Assembly (NCBI GenBank): GCA_030611905.1
Contig: JAUWOX010000052.1
Span: forward strand, 1 to 7,211
Source of the DNA: a bacterium
GTDB taxonomy: Bacteria > Patescibacteriota > JABMPQ01 > JAQVVF01
Direction of reading: 5' to 3'
Length of the DNA stretch: 7,211 bases
Each line of letters opens with the position of its first letter. Position 1 is the first letter of the stretch. Of this stretch, positions 1 through 6,657 are shown piece by piece. The position numbers and the translations under genes were made by a program. The notes below the pieces were generated by a model. The model had not been told where the DNA came from. It did not search any database and worked only from the letters and a program-made list of their open reading frames with translations.

Positions 1-1467
1 CCACCAGTTCGCGGCATGACTAAAAACTATGCTAAAAGTTTTGGCATTTTGCCTGTCCAAGAGCCTCTTGGCATCTTTAAGAATGATGAGCTCAAATTAT
101 ACTATTCTAATGACCGAAAAATAGCCGCTCAAAAAACTCTAAACTCACTTATCAAAGATCCCACAATCGCCTATAAAGTCCACAAAGAACTATATCAAAA
201 TTCTATTAAGCTCAAAAAAATATGTGATCAAATTAACAAACTAAACCTACCCAAATTAACTAACAAGAAACTCCTTCAAAAATTTCACCAACTTTCTGCC
301 TACCGCTTTAAAGTCCATACTGGTCGATGTCTTGGCTGGCTTCTAGAACAAAAATACGAACTTCTCACCAAATACTGCATACAGGAAATTACCAGAGTTA
401 TTAAACAAAAAAAACTTAAACTCGACCCAGCTTTAACTTTTTCTAAAATAATCCTTCCCACCAAAAAGACATTGGCTAGTGAAGAAAAAAACAACGCTTT
501 AAAATTAACCATTCAGATCAAAAATAACAAAAAACTATCCCAACTATTTAGACAACCCACCCAGAACATCATAAAAAAACTTCCTAAATTCAAAATGTAT
601 TCTCAAATCAATAATCACGTCCACAAATATTTCTACATCCCCTATTCTATCAAATGCCCGGCTTGGAACATTAAAGACATTGTTGATAATCTTAAAAACC
701 TAATCAAAACTAATCCAAAAAAAGAACTAGAAAATATAAGAAAAGAAAAAATTAGAATTCAACAAGAAAAAAGAAGATTATTTCAACAACTTAATCCTCC
801 AAAAAATTTATCAGAAATGATTATAATTGCCGCTGATCTTTCCTATCTCAAAAGCTTTAGCAAGCCAATTCAATTCTACTGTCACTATTGTCTAGACAAA
901 ATTGGCCAGGAAATCAGCAAGCGCCTCCATCTTTCCCTAGATCAATTTCGCCAATTTATACCCGAAGAAGTTGCCAATGCCTTACTCAAAAACAAATTTG
1001 ACCCCAGCGAATTAAATCAAAGAAGAGCTTTCAGCGTCTTTTACCTAAATGGCTCCCAAAGAACTTTTCTCACCGGCTCAAAAGCAAAAAAATTTCTCAG
1101 AAAATTCAATCTACAAAAAGAAAAAACCACCACAAAAAACACCAAGGAATTCTCCGGCCAAACCGCTTTTCAAGGCCAGGCCGAAGGAAAAATTAAAATT
1201 ATCAACTCCCTTGAAAACACAGCCAAAATGAATAACAAGGATATCTTAGTCTCAGAAATGACTTCTCCAGAACTAATCACCGCCATGAAAAAAGCTTCTG
1301 CCATTATCACTGACGAAGGAGGCATCACTTGCCACGCCGCCATAATCTCCCGCGAACTTCACATTCCCTGTATTATTGGTACTAAAATCGCCACCCAAGT
1401 TTTAAAAGATGGCGATAAAATTAAAATTGACACCAACAAGGGCCTTGTAAAAATACTTTCCAACTAA
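1..1467 (+). CDS. PEP-utilising enzyme mobile (phosphohistidine) domain protein, probably 5' partial
   Basis: The C-terminal ~105 residues (about 378-483, counted from the ATG at 16) are a PEP-utiliser swivelling domain: an F-Q-G-Q-A-E-G-K entry strand, then S-E-M-T-S-P-E-L, then T-D-E-G-G-I-T-C-H-A-A with the presumed phosphohistidine at His440 (nt 1333-1335). In PEP synthase and rifampin phosphotransferase this His carries phosphate between the ATP-binding site and the substrate. The preceding ~370 residues are Lys-rich and look mostly helical, like the middle substrate-binding part of rifampin phosphotransferase. There is no PEP-binding barrel after the mobile domain and no ATP-grasp domain within the window. 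The frame stays open to base 1 and the ATG at 16 has no Shine-Dalgarno, so the true start is probably upstream. The family call is firm for the C-terminus; the substrate is unknown, and the partner ATP-binding domain is either upstream or on another protein. Confidence 0.8.
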   Translation, partial: PPVRGMTKNYAKSFGILPVQEPLGIFKNDELKLYYSNDRKIAAQKTLNSLIKDPTIAYKVHKELYQNSIKLKKICDQINKLNLPKLTNKKLLQKFHQLSAYRFKVHTGRCLGWLLEQKYELLTKYCIQEITRVIKQKKLKLDPALTFSKIILPTKKTLASEEKNNALKLTIQIKNNKKLSQLFRQPTQNIIKKLPKFKMYSQINNHVHKYFYIPYSIKCPAWNIKDIVDNLKNLIKTNPKKELENIRKEKIRIQQEKRRLFQQLNPPKNLSEMIIIAADLSYLKSFSKPIQFYCHYCLDKIGQEISKRLHLSLDQFRQFIPEEVANALLKNKFDPSELNQRRAFSVFYLNGSQRTFLTGSKAKKFLRKFNLQKEKTTTKNTKEFSGQTAFQGQAEGKIKIINSLENTAKMNNKDILVSEMTSPELITAMKKASAIITDEGGITCHAAIISRELHIPCIIGTKIATQVLKDGDKIKIDTNKGLVKILSN

Positions 1468-1501
1468 CTAAAAAAATTCAATTGCATACAAAATCACTTT
1501 C

Positions 1502-1597
1502 TAACGGCTACTATCGCCTGTCCGCCAGCTTGTCAGCCGAAGCCCGACAGGCGTAGGCTGGAGTCCAAAGACGAAGGCGGAACGATAATAGCCGTTA
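1502..1597. repeat. Long inverted repeat with 15-bp arms between the mobile-domain gene and pncB
   Basis: The arms 1502-1516 (TAACGGCTACTATCG) and 1583-1597 (CGATAATAGCCGTTA) are reverse complements at 14 of 15 positions; the exception is C1511 against A1588. They enclose 66 bases. The right arm ends four bases before the -35 box of the pncB promoter. No U-tract follows on either strand, so an ordinary Rho-independent terminator is not clear. It could be a terminator whose loop received an insertion, or a small non-autonomous element with terminal inverted repeats. Confidence 0.75.
1515..1581. repeat. GC-rich structured element inside the inverted repeat
   Basis: By hand count 44 of these 67 bases are G or C (about 66%), far above the surrounding AT-rich DNA. 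Several pairings compete: 1515-1522 with 1546-1553 (CGCCTGTC/GACAGGCG, 8 bp), 1521-1526 with 1576-1581 (TCCGCC/GGCGGA), and 1525-1529 with 1557-1561 (CCAGC/GCTGG). There is no ORF of note. It resembles a dispersed intergenic repeat of the kind found in some Patescibacteria genomes, but only one copy is in the window, so that is inference. Confidence 0.55.
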
Positions 1598-1601
1598 AAT
1601 A

Positions 1602-1630
1602 TTGACACTTCTTTCTCTTTTTAGTACAAT
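1602..1630 (+). promoter_or_regulatory. Sigma-70-type promoter of pncB
   Basis: A consensus -35 TTGACA (1602-1607), a 17-base spacer and a -10 TACAAT (1625-1630) are visible. The predicted transcription start is near 1637, giving a leader of about 15 bases before the ATG at 1652. This rules out the in-frame TTG at 1631 as the start codon. Confidence 0.85.
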
Positions 1631-1651
1631 TTGAGACTAAGTAAAACAACT

Positions 1652-3046
1652 ATGTCAAAATCAAACATCCCCAAATCCCACCTCTTTACTCCTCAAGACC
1701 TTCATCTCTATGAAATCCAAAATATCTATCCCGCCTGCGCTCTTTGGCTTGAAAATAAAATGGACAAACAAATTGCCACCTATGACCTAATCATCCGCGA
1801 TATGCCAAAAAACAGAAATTTTCTACTTTTCGGCGGATTAGAGGAAGTCCTCCAGGAAATAAAAAGATGGAAATATACCAAAAATGAAATTAATTATTTA
1901 AAAAAACAAAAACTAGCCACGCCTAAATTAACCAAATATTTAAAAAATTTCAAATTCACTGGAGACTTATATGCTCTCCCCGAAGGCACAGCCTTCTTTC
2001 CAGGCGAACCAGTCATTAGAATCACTGCCCCACTCCTAGAAGGAAACCTTTTTTCAATGTTCTTAATGAATTCTATCTGCAGTAATACTATTTTCCTCTC
2101 AAAAGTAATCAGGTCTAAAATAGCTGCTAAATCAAAACAAATTATCACTGGCGGCGGCATGCGCGCCCATTCATTTGAATCAGCAATGAAAGGCTCACGC
2201 GCTGGCTACTTAGTTGGAGCAGACACTGGCTTTCCCGCTTTTTTCAGAAAATACAATATTAACAAACCGCCCAAAATATCAATTAATGCTTATCATGCTG
2301 TTATCAAATCATTTCCATCTGAAATTGAAGCTATGCGAGCCGCTGCAGATCTTTTTCCAAATCGCTCCAGACCAATGGTAGATACCTATGACTTTAAACA
2401 AGGAATCAAAAATACAATAAAAGTCTCCAAAGAGCTCAAAAAGAAAAACCAAATTATCAATGCTATCACCATAGATAGCGGTAATCTCTATAAAAGATCA
2501 GTTCATGCACGCAAAGAATTTGATAAAGCAGGCTTTCCCCACATAAAAATAATTTTGTGCAGTAATTTAGACGAATGGAAAATTAATGATCTTATCAAGA
2601 AAAAAGCGCCCGCAGACAGCTTTTTAGCTGTAACGGAAATCTCAACAGTAGCTGATGATCCAAAATTAGAAATCGTTTATAAATTAACCGAACTTTGCAA
2701 TAAAAATAAGACCAAACTCTGCGCCAAATTCGCCAAAGGAAAACTAAGCTACCCAGGCAAAAAACAAGTCTTTAGAACATATAAAAACAAAAAAGCAATA
2801 AAAGATATTGTTGGACTAGACAATGAAAAGCTAGGCCAGCCCCTACTTCAACAAATGATAAAAAATGGAAAAGTAATTTATGATCTCCCAGCATTAGATC
2901 AAATCAGAAGCCATATTAAACAAGAATTAAAAACTCTACCAAAAAGACTATTAGACATCGAAAAACAACATAAATATCCTGTACAAATCAGCCAAAAATT
3001 AAAAAAATTACTAGCCAAAGCAAAAAAACAATATTTAAAAAAATAA
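1652..3046 (+). CDS. pncB: Nicotinate phosphoribosyltransferase (NAD salvage)
   Basis: The 464-residue protein catalyses nicotinate + PRPP (+ ATP) to nicotinate mononucleotide, the entry step of the Preiss-Handler NAD salvage route in the cytoplasm. Family landmarks run in order: the P-K-N-R-N-F-L-L-F-G-G-L-E segment, G-D-L-Y-A-L-P-E-G-T-A-F-F-P-G-E-P, R171-A-H in the G-G-G-M-R-A-H stretch, His215 in N-A-Y-H (where the family has its phosphorylated catalytic His), V243-D-T-Y-D, I274-D-S-G-N-L, and a closing Y-P-G-K-K-Q-V-F-R. Length fits the family. The ATG at 1652 is chosen because the promoter -10 ends at 1630; there is no Shine-Dalgarno. It is oddly divergent at phosphate-binding positions: the usual G-V-G-T is L-A-V-T (around residues 325-328), and the usual G-T before the catalytic His is I-N. 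The family is clear; nicotinate as substrate is inferred. It is transcribed alone. Confidence 0.9.
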   Translation: MSKSNIPKSHLFTPQDLHLYEIQNIYPACALWLENKMDKQIATYDLIIRDMPKNRNFLLFGGLEEVLQEIKRWKYTKNEINYLKKQKLATPKLTKYLKNFKFTGDLYALPEGTAFFPGEPVIRITAPLLEGNLFSMFLMNSICSNTIFLSKVIRSKIAAKSKQIITGGGMRAHSFESAMKGSRAGYLVGADTGFPAFFRKYNINKPPKISINAYHAVIKSFPSEIEAMRAAADLFPNRSRPMVDTYDFKQGIKNTIKVSKELKKKNQIINAITIDSGNLYKRSVHARKEFDKAGFPHIKIILCSNLDEWKINDLIKKKAPADSFLAVTEISTVADDPKLEIVYKLTELCNKNKTKLCAKFAKGKLSYPGKKQVFRTYKNKKAIKDIVGLDNEKLGQPLLQQMIKNGKVIYDLPALDQIRSHIKQELKTLPKRLLDIEKQHKYPVQISQKLKKLLAKAKKQYLKK

Positions 3047-3090
3047 AACACAAAAGAACGGCTTGCCCCCGCTCTTTTTAAATTTGTGTT
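3047..3090 (+). terminator. Probable Rho-independent terminator of pncB
   Basis: Starting just after the pncB stop, 3052-3061 pairs with 3069-3078 (one A-C mismatch, 7-base loop) and is followed by T-rich sequence. An outer pairing, AACACAAA at 3047-3054 with TTTGTGTT at 3083-3090, competes with the base of this stem. The right side touches the -10 box of the next gene's promoter. Confidence 0.6.
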
Positions 3091-3095
3091 ATAAT
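3087..3095 (+). promoter_or_regulatory. Extended -10 promoter of the secreted hydrolase gene
   Basis: TG-T-TATAAT is a perfect -10 (3090-3095) with the TGn extension at 3087-3089. No good -35 is found 16-18 bases upstream, as is usual for extended -10 promoters. The predicted start near 3102 gives a leader of about 26 bases. Confidence 0.65.
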
Positions 3096-3127
3096 AAAAT
3101 TAGTTTAATTAATTAATCAAAAACAAA

Positions 3128-4720
3128 ATGAAAAAACTAATTATTTTAACGCCTCTCTTGGCATTATTTTTGTTGCCAAATTTGAGCTCTGCCAAATCAG
3201 AATATCGCACCTTCACCAACAAACAATTCAAAATAAAATATTCCACAAAAGCCTGGAAGAAAAAAACAAAAAAGAAATTCGTCACTCTAAAATTCAAAAA
3301 AAACAAAAAGAAAATAAAACTAAGAATCAAACAAGCCTCCATCAATAAAAAAGGACAAACCCATCTTAATGAACTAAAAAAGAAAAAGTTCGGAAAAATT
3401 TACAAAAAATCAATTAGAAAACAATTCAAAAATCTAAGTCCAAAATACAAAAAAGCCAAAACTTACACTATAGAAAACACCGGCTACAAAGTAATCAAAC
3501 TTAACTTCAACTTAAATCCCGGCAAACTCAAAGCCTATTACATTACAGATCAAAAAACACTCTATCACCGCATCGTCTCCATTTGCAAAAAAAACAAATG
3601 CAAAAAATACAATAAAAAATTCAAAAAATTAGTCAATTCTTTTCGCACTGAATTAATATTCCAAGGTGCTGAAACTGCTGAATCAACCAGTACATCAAGC
3701 ATTACTCTATCCTGGGACGCAGCTACAACCGCAATGGCCAATAAAAATGGTATAGAATATTATATCTATCAAGCCAATCAACTCGAATCAGAAGACTACA
3801 CTAGTCCGACCTATATCAGTGCAAAAAACGTTATCTCACAAAAAATCGATAGTCTCCAACAAGGCACTTCATACTATTATGTTGCCCGCGCTAGAGACAA
3901 ATACGGCAATATGGACGACAACACAGAGGAAGCTATTGCCACTACCAAGGTTGCCTCAAATAATGATCCAACCACAACAGGCAGCATTCAATATGTCTCT
4001 TATCAATCAAATGGATCCACTGTCCTTGCTCGTATGTACAAACCACCAGGAGATGGTCCATTCCCAGTAATAATCTACAATCACGGCGGTGTCACTGCTT
4101 CCAATCCATTGACTTGGGATGGCAGAATCAACCAACTTCGCCAAGGAAATACTTATGCTGTACTAGCAACTGCATATCGTGGCGATGTCGGCTCTGGCGG
4201 AACCCTCTCTCCCTTGATTGCTGATGTCAATGATATTCTTGCAGCCATAGAATATGTCAAAAGCAAATCCTACATTGATTCTAACCGTATCGGCGTTTTC
4301 GGTGAATCAAGAGGCGGTAATACCACTCTCTCCGCTATTTCAAGAAACAACACAGATCCCAAAGCAGTTGTAACATGGTATCCAATAACAGATACAACAA
4401 CATATTGTGAGTATATTGGCTCTAATTATTGCCTTACATATTACAATTTTTACACCGGTCCTCGTACATTTGACCACTATTTGCGCATATCCTCCCCTGT
4501 CAATTTTGCTTCCAAAATGACTATGCCGCTTCAAAATAGTCATGGCACAGCAGATCTTGTTGTTCCTTATTCACAAAGCGAAGAATTAAATGCAGCTATG
4601 ATTGGAATGCCAAATTACACTTTTTACTCTTATCCTGGTTCTGGCCACGGCACCGGCGAATTTTTACCTGGAGGAATTCCTGATACTCGCCGTAATGATT
4701 TCTTTAATAATAATCTATAA
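3128..4720 (+). CDS. Secreted Lys-rich / fibronectin-III-like / alpha/beta hydrolase protein
   Basis: The 530-residue exported protein has three visible parts. Residues 1-22 form a signal peptide (K2-K3, hydrophobic core, S-S-A cleavage). Residues 23-173 are about one third Lys (48 of 151 by hand count) with a F-K-I-K-Y-x(4)-W start and L-V-N-S-F end reminiscent of PsbP/DcrB-type domains. Residues ~176-275 look like a fibronectin type III domain (S-I-T-L-S-W196, then S-Y-Y-Y-V-A-R-A-R-D). Residues ~280-530 are an alpha/beta hydrolase: N-H319-G-G for the oxyanion region, nucleophile Ser394 in G-E-S-R-G-G, Asp476 in H-G-T-A-D-L-V-V-P and His507 in G-S-G-H-G. The motifs resemble dienelactone hydrolases and S9 peptidases without a propeller. 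Cys pairs 153/158 and 427/435 could form disulfides. The true substrate is unknown. The gene is monocistronic, with its own promoter and terminator and no Shine-Dalgarno. Confidence 0.85.
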   Translation: MKKLIILTPLLALFLLPNLSSAKSEYRTFTNKQFKIKYSTKAWKKKTKKKFVTLKFKKNKKKIKLRIKQASINKKGQTHLNELKKKKFGKIYKKSIRKQFKNLSPKYKKAKTYTIENTGYKVIKLNFNLNPGKLKAYYITDQKTLYHRIVSICKKNKCKKYNKKFKKLVNSFRTELIFQGAETAESTSTSSITLSWDAATTAMANKNGIEYYIYQANQLESEDYTSPTYISAKNVISQKIDSLQQGTSYYYVARARDKYGNMDDNTEEAIATTKVASNNDPTTTGSIQYVSYQSNGSTVLARMYKPPGDGPFPVIIYNHGGVTASNPLTWDGRINQLRQGNTYAVLATAYRGDVGSGGTLSPLIADVNDILAAIEYVKSKSYIDSNRIGVFGESRGGNTTLSAISRNNTDPKAVVTWYPITDTTTYCEYIGSNYCLTYYNFYTGPRTFDHYLRISSPVNFASKMTMPLQNSHGTADLVVPYSQSEELNAAMIGMPNYTFYSYPGSGHGTGEFLPGGIPDTRRNDFFNNNL

Positions 4721-4738
4721 TTAAGTATCAAAATTCAT

Positions 4739-4775
4739 AATAAACGGCCAATAACGACGTAATTGGCCGTTTATT
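4739..4775 (+). terminator. Terminator hairpin after the hydrolase gene
   Basis: A perfect 14-bp stem, 4739-4752 with 4762-4775, encloses a 9-base loop (AACGACGTA). It lies 18 bases after the stop codon. The 3' arm itself ends in TTTATT, giving a short U-tract. It separates this gene from thiI, whose -35 box begins at 4777. Confidence 0.8.
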
Positions 4776-4776
4776 C

Positions 4777-4805
4777 TTGCCATAGGAATTTACTTATTGT
4801 ATATT
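4777..4805 (+). promoter_or_regulatory. Sigma-70-type promoter of thiI
   Basis: The -35 TTGCCA (4777-4782), a 17-base spacer and the -10 TATATT (4800-4805) are visible. The predicted start is near 4812, about 25 bases before the thiI ATG, so the octamer repeat lies inside the transcribed leader. Confidence 0.7.
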
Positions 4806-4824
4806 TAAACAACGACAATACATT

Positions 4825-4856
4825 AACAATGTAACAATGAAACAATGTAACAATGT
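4825..4856 (+). repeat. Four-copy octamer tandem repeat spanning the thiI start codon
   Basis: Copies at 4825-4832, 4833-4840, 4841-4848 and 4849-4856 read AACAATGT, AACAATGA, AACAATGT, AACAATGT. Each contains an ATG (4829, 4837, 4845, 4853), spaced exactly eight bases apart. Three of these ATGs are followed at once by TAA. Only the second copy, where the last base is A instead of T, opens a reading frame, and that frame is thiI. A degenerate relative, AACAACGA, lies at 4808-4815. Confidence 0.85.
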
Positions 4857-6000
4857 AATCCTCATCCATTACTCTGAAATCGCCCTCAAAGGCAAAAATC
4901 GAAAATTCTTCGAAAACAAACTAATCCAAAACATCAAAGCCCACTTAAAAATAGTGGGTAATTTTAACATCTTAAAATTACATGACAGAATCCTAGTAAA
5001 CATCGATTCTAATATTCAAATAACTAGCTATCTTAATGCTCTAAACAAAGTCTTCGGCATCGCCAATTTTGCTCTCACCTATCCAACCAAGCTCGATTTA
5101 AAAGAAATAAGAGAACAAGCTCTTGAACTTGCCAAAAAAGAAAAATTTCAAACCTTCGCCATCCGCGCTGAACGATCTAATAAAAAATTCAAATACAAAT
5201 CACCTGAAATAGAAAAACAACTCGGCGCCTACATTCTTAAAGAATTACCAGACAAAAAAGTTAACCTCACCAAACCAAATCTAACAATTTACATCGAAAT
5301 CATCGAAAAACAAGCTCTAACCTACACAAAAAAAATAAAAGGACCCTCCGGCCTCCCCACTTCTTCCTCTGGCAAAATAATCTCTCTAATATCTGGCGGC
5401 ATTGATTCACCAGTTGCTTCTTATCTCCTCATGAAACGCGGCTGCCAAGTCATTTTCACTCATTTTCATTCCTATCCCCAAACATCTCAAGAATCAATCA
5501 GCCAAGTCAAAAAACTAGTCAAAATTCTCAATCAATACCAGCTTAATTCTAAATTATATCTAATCCCCCTTCTAAATATCCAAAAACAAATAATTGCCAA
5601 CTGCCCGCAAAAACTCCGCGTCATTCTTTACCGCCGCATGATGATTCGTCTTGCCAATCAAATAGCCGAAAAAGAAAACGCCAAAGCCCTACTCACCGGC
5701 GATTCAGTCGGCCAAGTTGCTTCCCAAACCTTAGAAAACATTCAAGCCATCTCACAAGCCTCTAATCTGCCTATTTTACGGCCTCTGGCTGGTTTTAACA
5801 AGCAAGAGATAATAAACCTAGCCGAAAAAATAAAAACCTACCAAACCTCAATTCAGCCATTCCCTGATTGCTGTTCACTCTTCATTCCAAAACATCCCGA
5901 AACAAAAGCCAAATTACCTGAGATAATAAAAAGCGAACAAGTCTTAAATATCAAAGAATTGATATCTCAAGCCCTAAACAAAACTAAAATTATTAAATAA
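4837..6000 (+). CDS. thiI: tRNA 4-thiouridine synthetase ThiI, form without rhodanese domain
   Basis: The 387-residue protein adenylates uridine 8 of tRNA for sulfur transfer; family members can also feed sulfur to thiamine synthesis. The N-terminal start V-I-L-I-H-Y-S-E-I-A-L-K-G-K-N-R is typical of ThiI and leads into a THUMP domain (to about residue 165, with R-A-E-R-S-N-K-K-F). The PP-loop is S186-G-G-I-D-S-P-V-A, followed by T-G-D-S-V-G-Q-V-A-S-Q-T-L-E-N and L-R-P-L-A-G-F. A D344-C-C motif precedes F-I-P-K-H-P-E-T, as in the Bacillus-type proteins. It is about 100 residues shorter than E. coli ThiI because the rhodanese domain is absent, so sulfur should come straight from a cysteine desulfurase. 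No thiamine gene is nearby, so the tRNA role is more likely. The ATG at 4837 is the only one of four repeat-embedded ATGs that reads on; no Shine-Dalgarno is seen. Confidence 0.93.
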   Translation: MKQCNNVILIHYSEIALKGKNRKFFENKLIQNIKAHLKIVGNFNILKLHDRILVNIDSNIQITSYLNALNKVFGIANFALTYPTKLDLKEIREQALELAKKEKFQTFAIRAERSNKKFKYKSPEIEKQLGAYILKELPDKKVNLTKPNLTIYIEIIEKQALTYTKKIKGPSGLPTSSSGKIISLISGGIDSPVASYLLMKRGCQVIFTHFHSYPQTSQESISQVKKLVKILNQYQLNSKLYLIPLLNIQKQIIANCPQKLRVILYRRMMIRLANQIAEKENAKALLTGDSVGQVASQTLENIQAISQASNLPILRPLAGFNKQEIINLAEKIKTYQTSIQPFPDCCSLFIPKHPETKAKLPEIIKSEQVLNIKELISQALNKTKIIK

Positions 6001-6001
6001 A

Positions 6002-6026
6002 AAATCCCTAGCTATACTAGAGATTT
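6002..6026 (-). terminator. Terminator of the minus-strand orphan gene
   Basis: The stem 6002-6011 with 6017-6026 has one mismatch (C6007/A6021) and a 5-base loop. Read on the minus strand it runs directly into TTTTTTATTTA, a good U-tract; on the plus strand the following bases are ACCCG. It therefore best serves the minus-strand gene ending at 6043, though it may also help end thiI, whose stop codon it abuts. Confidence 0.7.
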
Positions 6027-6042
6027 ACCCGAAAGAACTCAC

Positions 6043-6480
6043 TTAAATTAAGACAAACCATATATCCATAATAGTAAAATCAGTTTTTTTATGCACTCCC
6101 TCTTGCGTCACCTGAATAATACTTTGCCAAGCATGCTCCAAAGCTCGAATTTCAGCCAACACGAACTCCGCTTTATCATTATCTATCTCAATCCGATAAC
6201 TAGTCTCCCCACAATGAAAAAGCTTGAAAAAAACATCCTCTAATCTCACCTCATTATTAAGTCCATATTCCCGCAAAAACCGTGCCCGCCTAGCCAACGG
6301 TTCAACAGCTTCGCCAATAACTCGATTATAGTATCGCTTTATAGGAGCCCCGGTCCAATCATAACAATCACGTAACCAATCAATAAAACCCTCTAGACAA
6401 TCTCTCACTTCTCTTCCCCGATTCCACCAACGCAATAATCCTCTCAGCAAATATATCCTACCTTTTAGCCATCCTTCCAT
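6043..6480 (-). CDS. Unrecognised 145-residue protein, Arg- and Trp-rich N-terminus
   Basis: I do not recognise a family. The protein opens M-E-G-W-L-K-G-R-I-Y with many Trp and Arg residues: W4, W18, W19, W35, W42 in the first 42 residues, and 15 Arg against 6 Lys overall, the reverse of the Lys-rich neighbours. The first half looks helical and basic. The second half (from about 75) is more mixed, with a C-G-E-T-S-Y-R-I-E-I strand-like stretch and a hydrophobic tail ending W-F-V-L-I. No signal peptide or clear membrane segment is seen. An upstream in-frame ATG at 6627 would add 49 residues, but the one at 6480 is chosen because it follows a Shine-Dalgarno and because the promoter lies between the two. 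It is the only minus-strand gene here, with its own promoter and terminator. That the gene is real is likely; its function is unknown. Confidence 0.7.
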   Translation of the reverse strand: MEGWLKGRIYLLRGLLRWWNRGREVRDCLEGFIDWLRDCYDWTGAPIKRYYNRVIGEAVEPLARRARFLREYGLNNEVRLEDVFFKLFHCGETSYRIEIDNDKAEFVLAEIRALEHAWQSIIQVTQEGVHKKTDFTIMDIWFVLI

Positions 6481-6485
6481 CTTTT

Positions 6486-6491
6486 CCCCTC
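6486..6491 (-). promoter_or_regulatory. Shine-Dalgarno deciding the orphan start at 6480
   Basis: GAGGGG on the minus strand sits five bases before the ATG at 6480. It is the clearest ribosome binding site in the window and supports this start over the ATG at 6627, which has none. Confidence 0.7.
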
Positions 6492-6518
6492 GTTTTTTCA
6501 GGGACAACAACTTAACGC

Positions 6519-6546
6519 ATCTTAACACATTCGTCTTTTTAGTCAA
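6519..6546 (-). promoter_or_regulatory. Promoter of the minus-strand orphan gene
   Basis: On the minus strand, -35 TTGACT (6546-6541), a 16-base spacer and -10 TAAGAT (6524-6519) are visible, with a TGn extension just upstream of the -10 (6527-6525). The predicted start is near 6512, about 32 bases ahead of the ATG at 6480. Confidence 0.7.
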
Positions 6547-6657
6547 TATTAGAAACTTATTTATTATTAAATCAATAATTTTCTCTAATACATCGAATCC
6601 TACCCCAACCCAACGCCCTCTCCACATTAAACTCTATGGCAATATCAATCAAAAAAA

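Noticed and set aside
300..512. Minus-strand 70-residue frame opposite the first gene
   Set aside because: It lies wholly within a well-supported plus-strand gene and has no start signals; the same holds for the frames at 1894-2160, 3109-3345 and 4340-4543 on minus and 1049-1231 and 3819-4070 on plus.
1502..1597. Plain Rho-independent terminator for the first gene
   Set aside because: The 66-base loop and missing U-tract do not fit a standard terminator, so it is listed as a repeat.
1631..1651. TTG at 1631 as an earlier pncB start
   Set aside because: It directly follows the -10 box and lies upstream of the predicted transcription start; the ATG at 1652 fits better.
4825..4856. CRISPR array
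   Set aside because: The repeats are eight bases, directly adjacent, without spacers.
4837..6000. thiI as part of a thiamine operon or cotranscribed with the hydrolase
   Set aside because: A strong hairpin and a separate promoter lie between them, and no thiamine gene is present.
6481..6627. 49-residue N-terminal extension of the minus-strand gene from the ATG at 6627
   Set aside because: The promoter at 6519-6546 and the Shine-Dalgarno at 6486-6491 lie inside it, and its residues look non-coding in composition.
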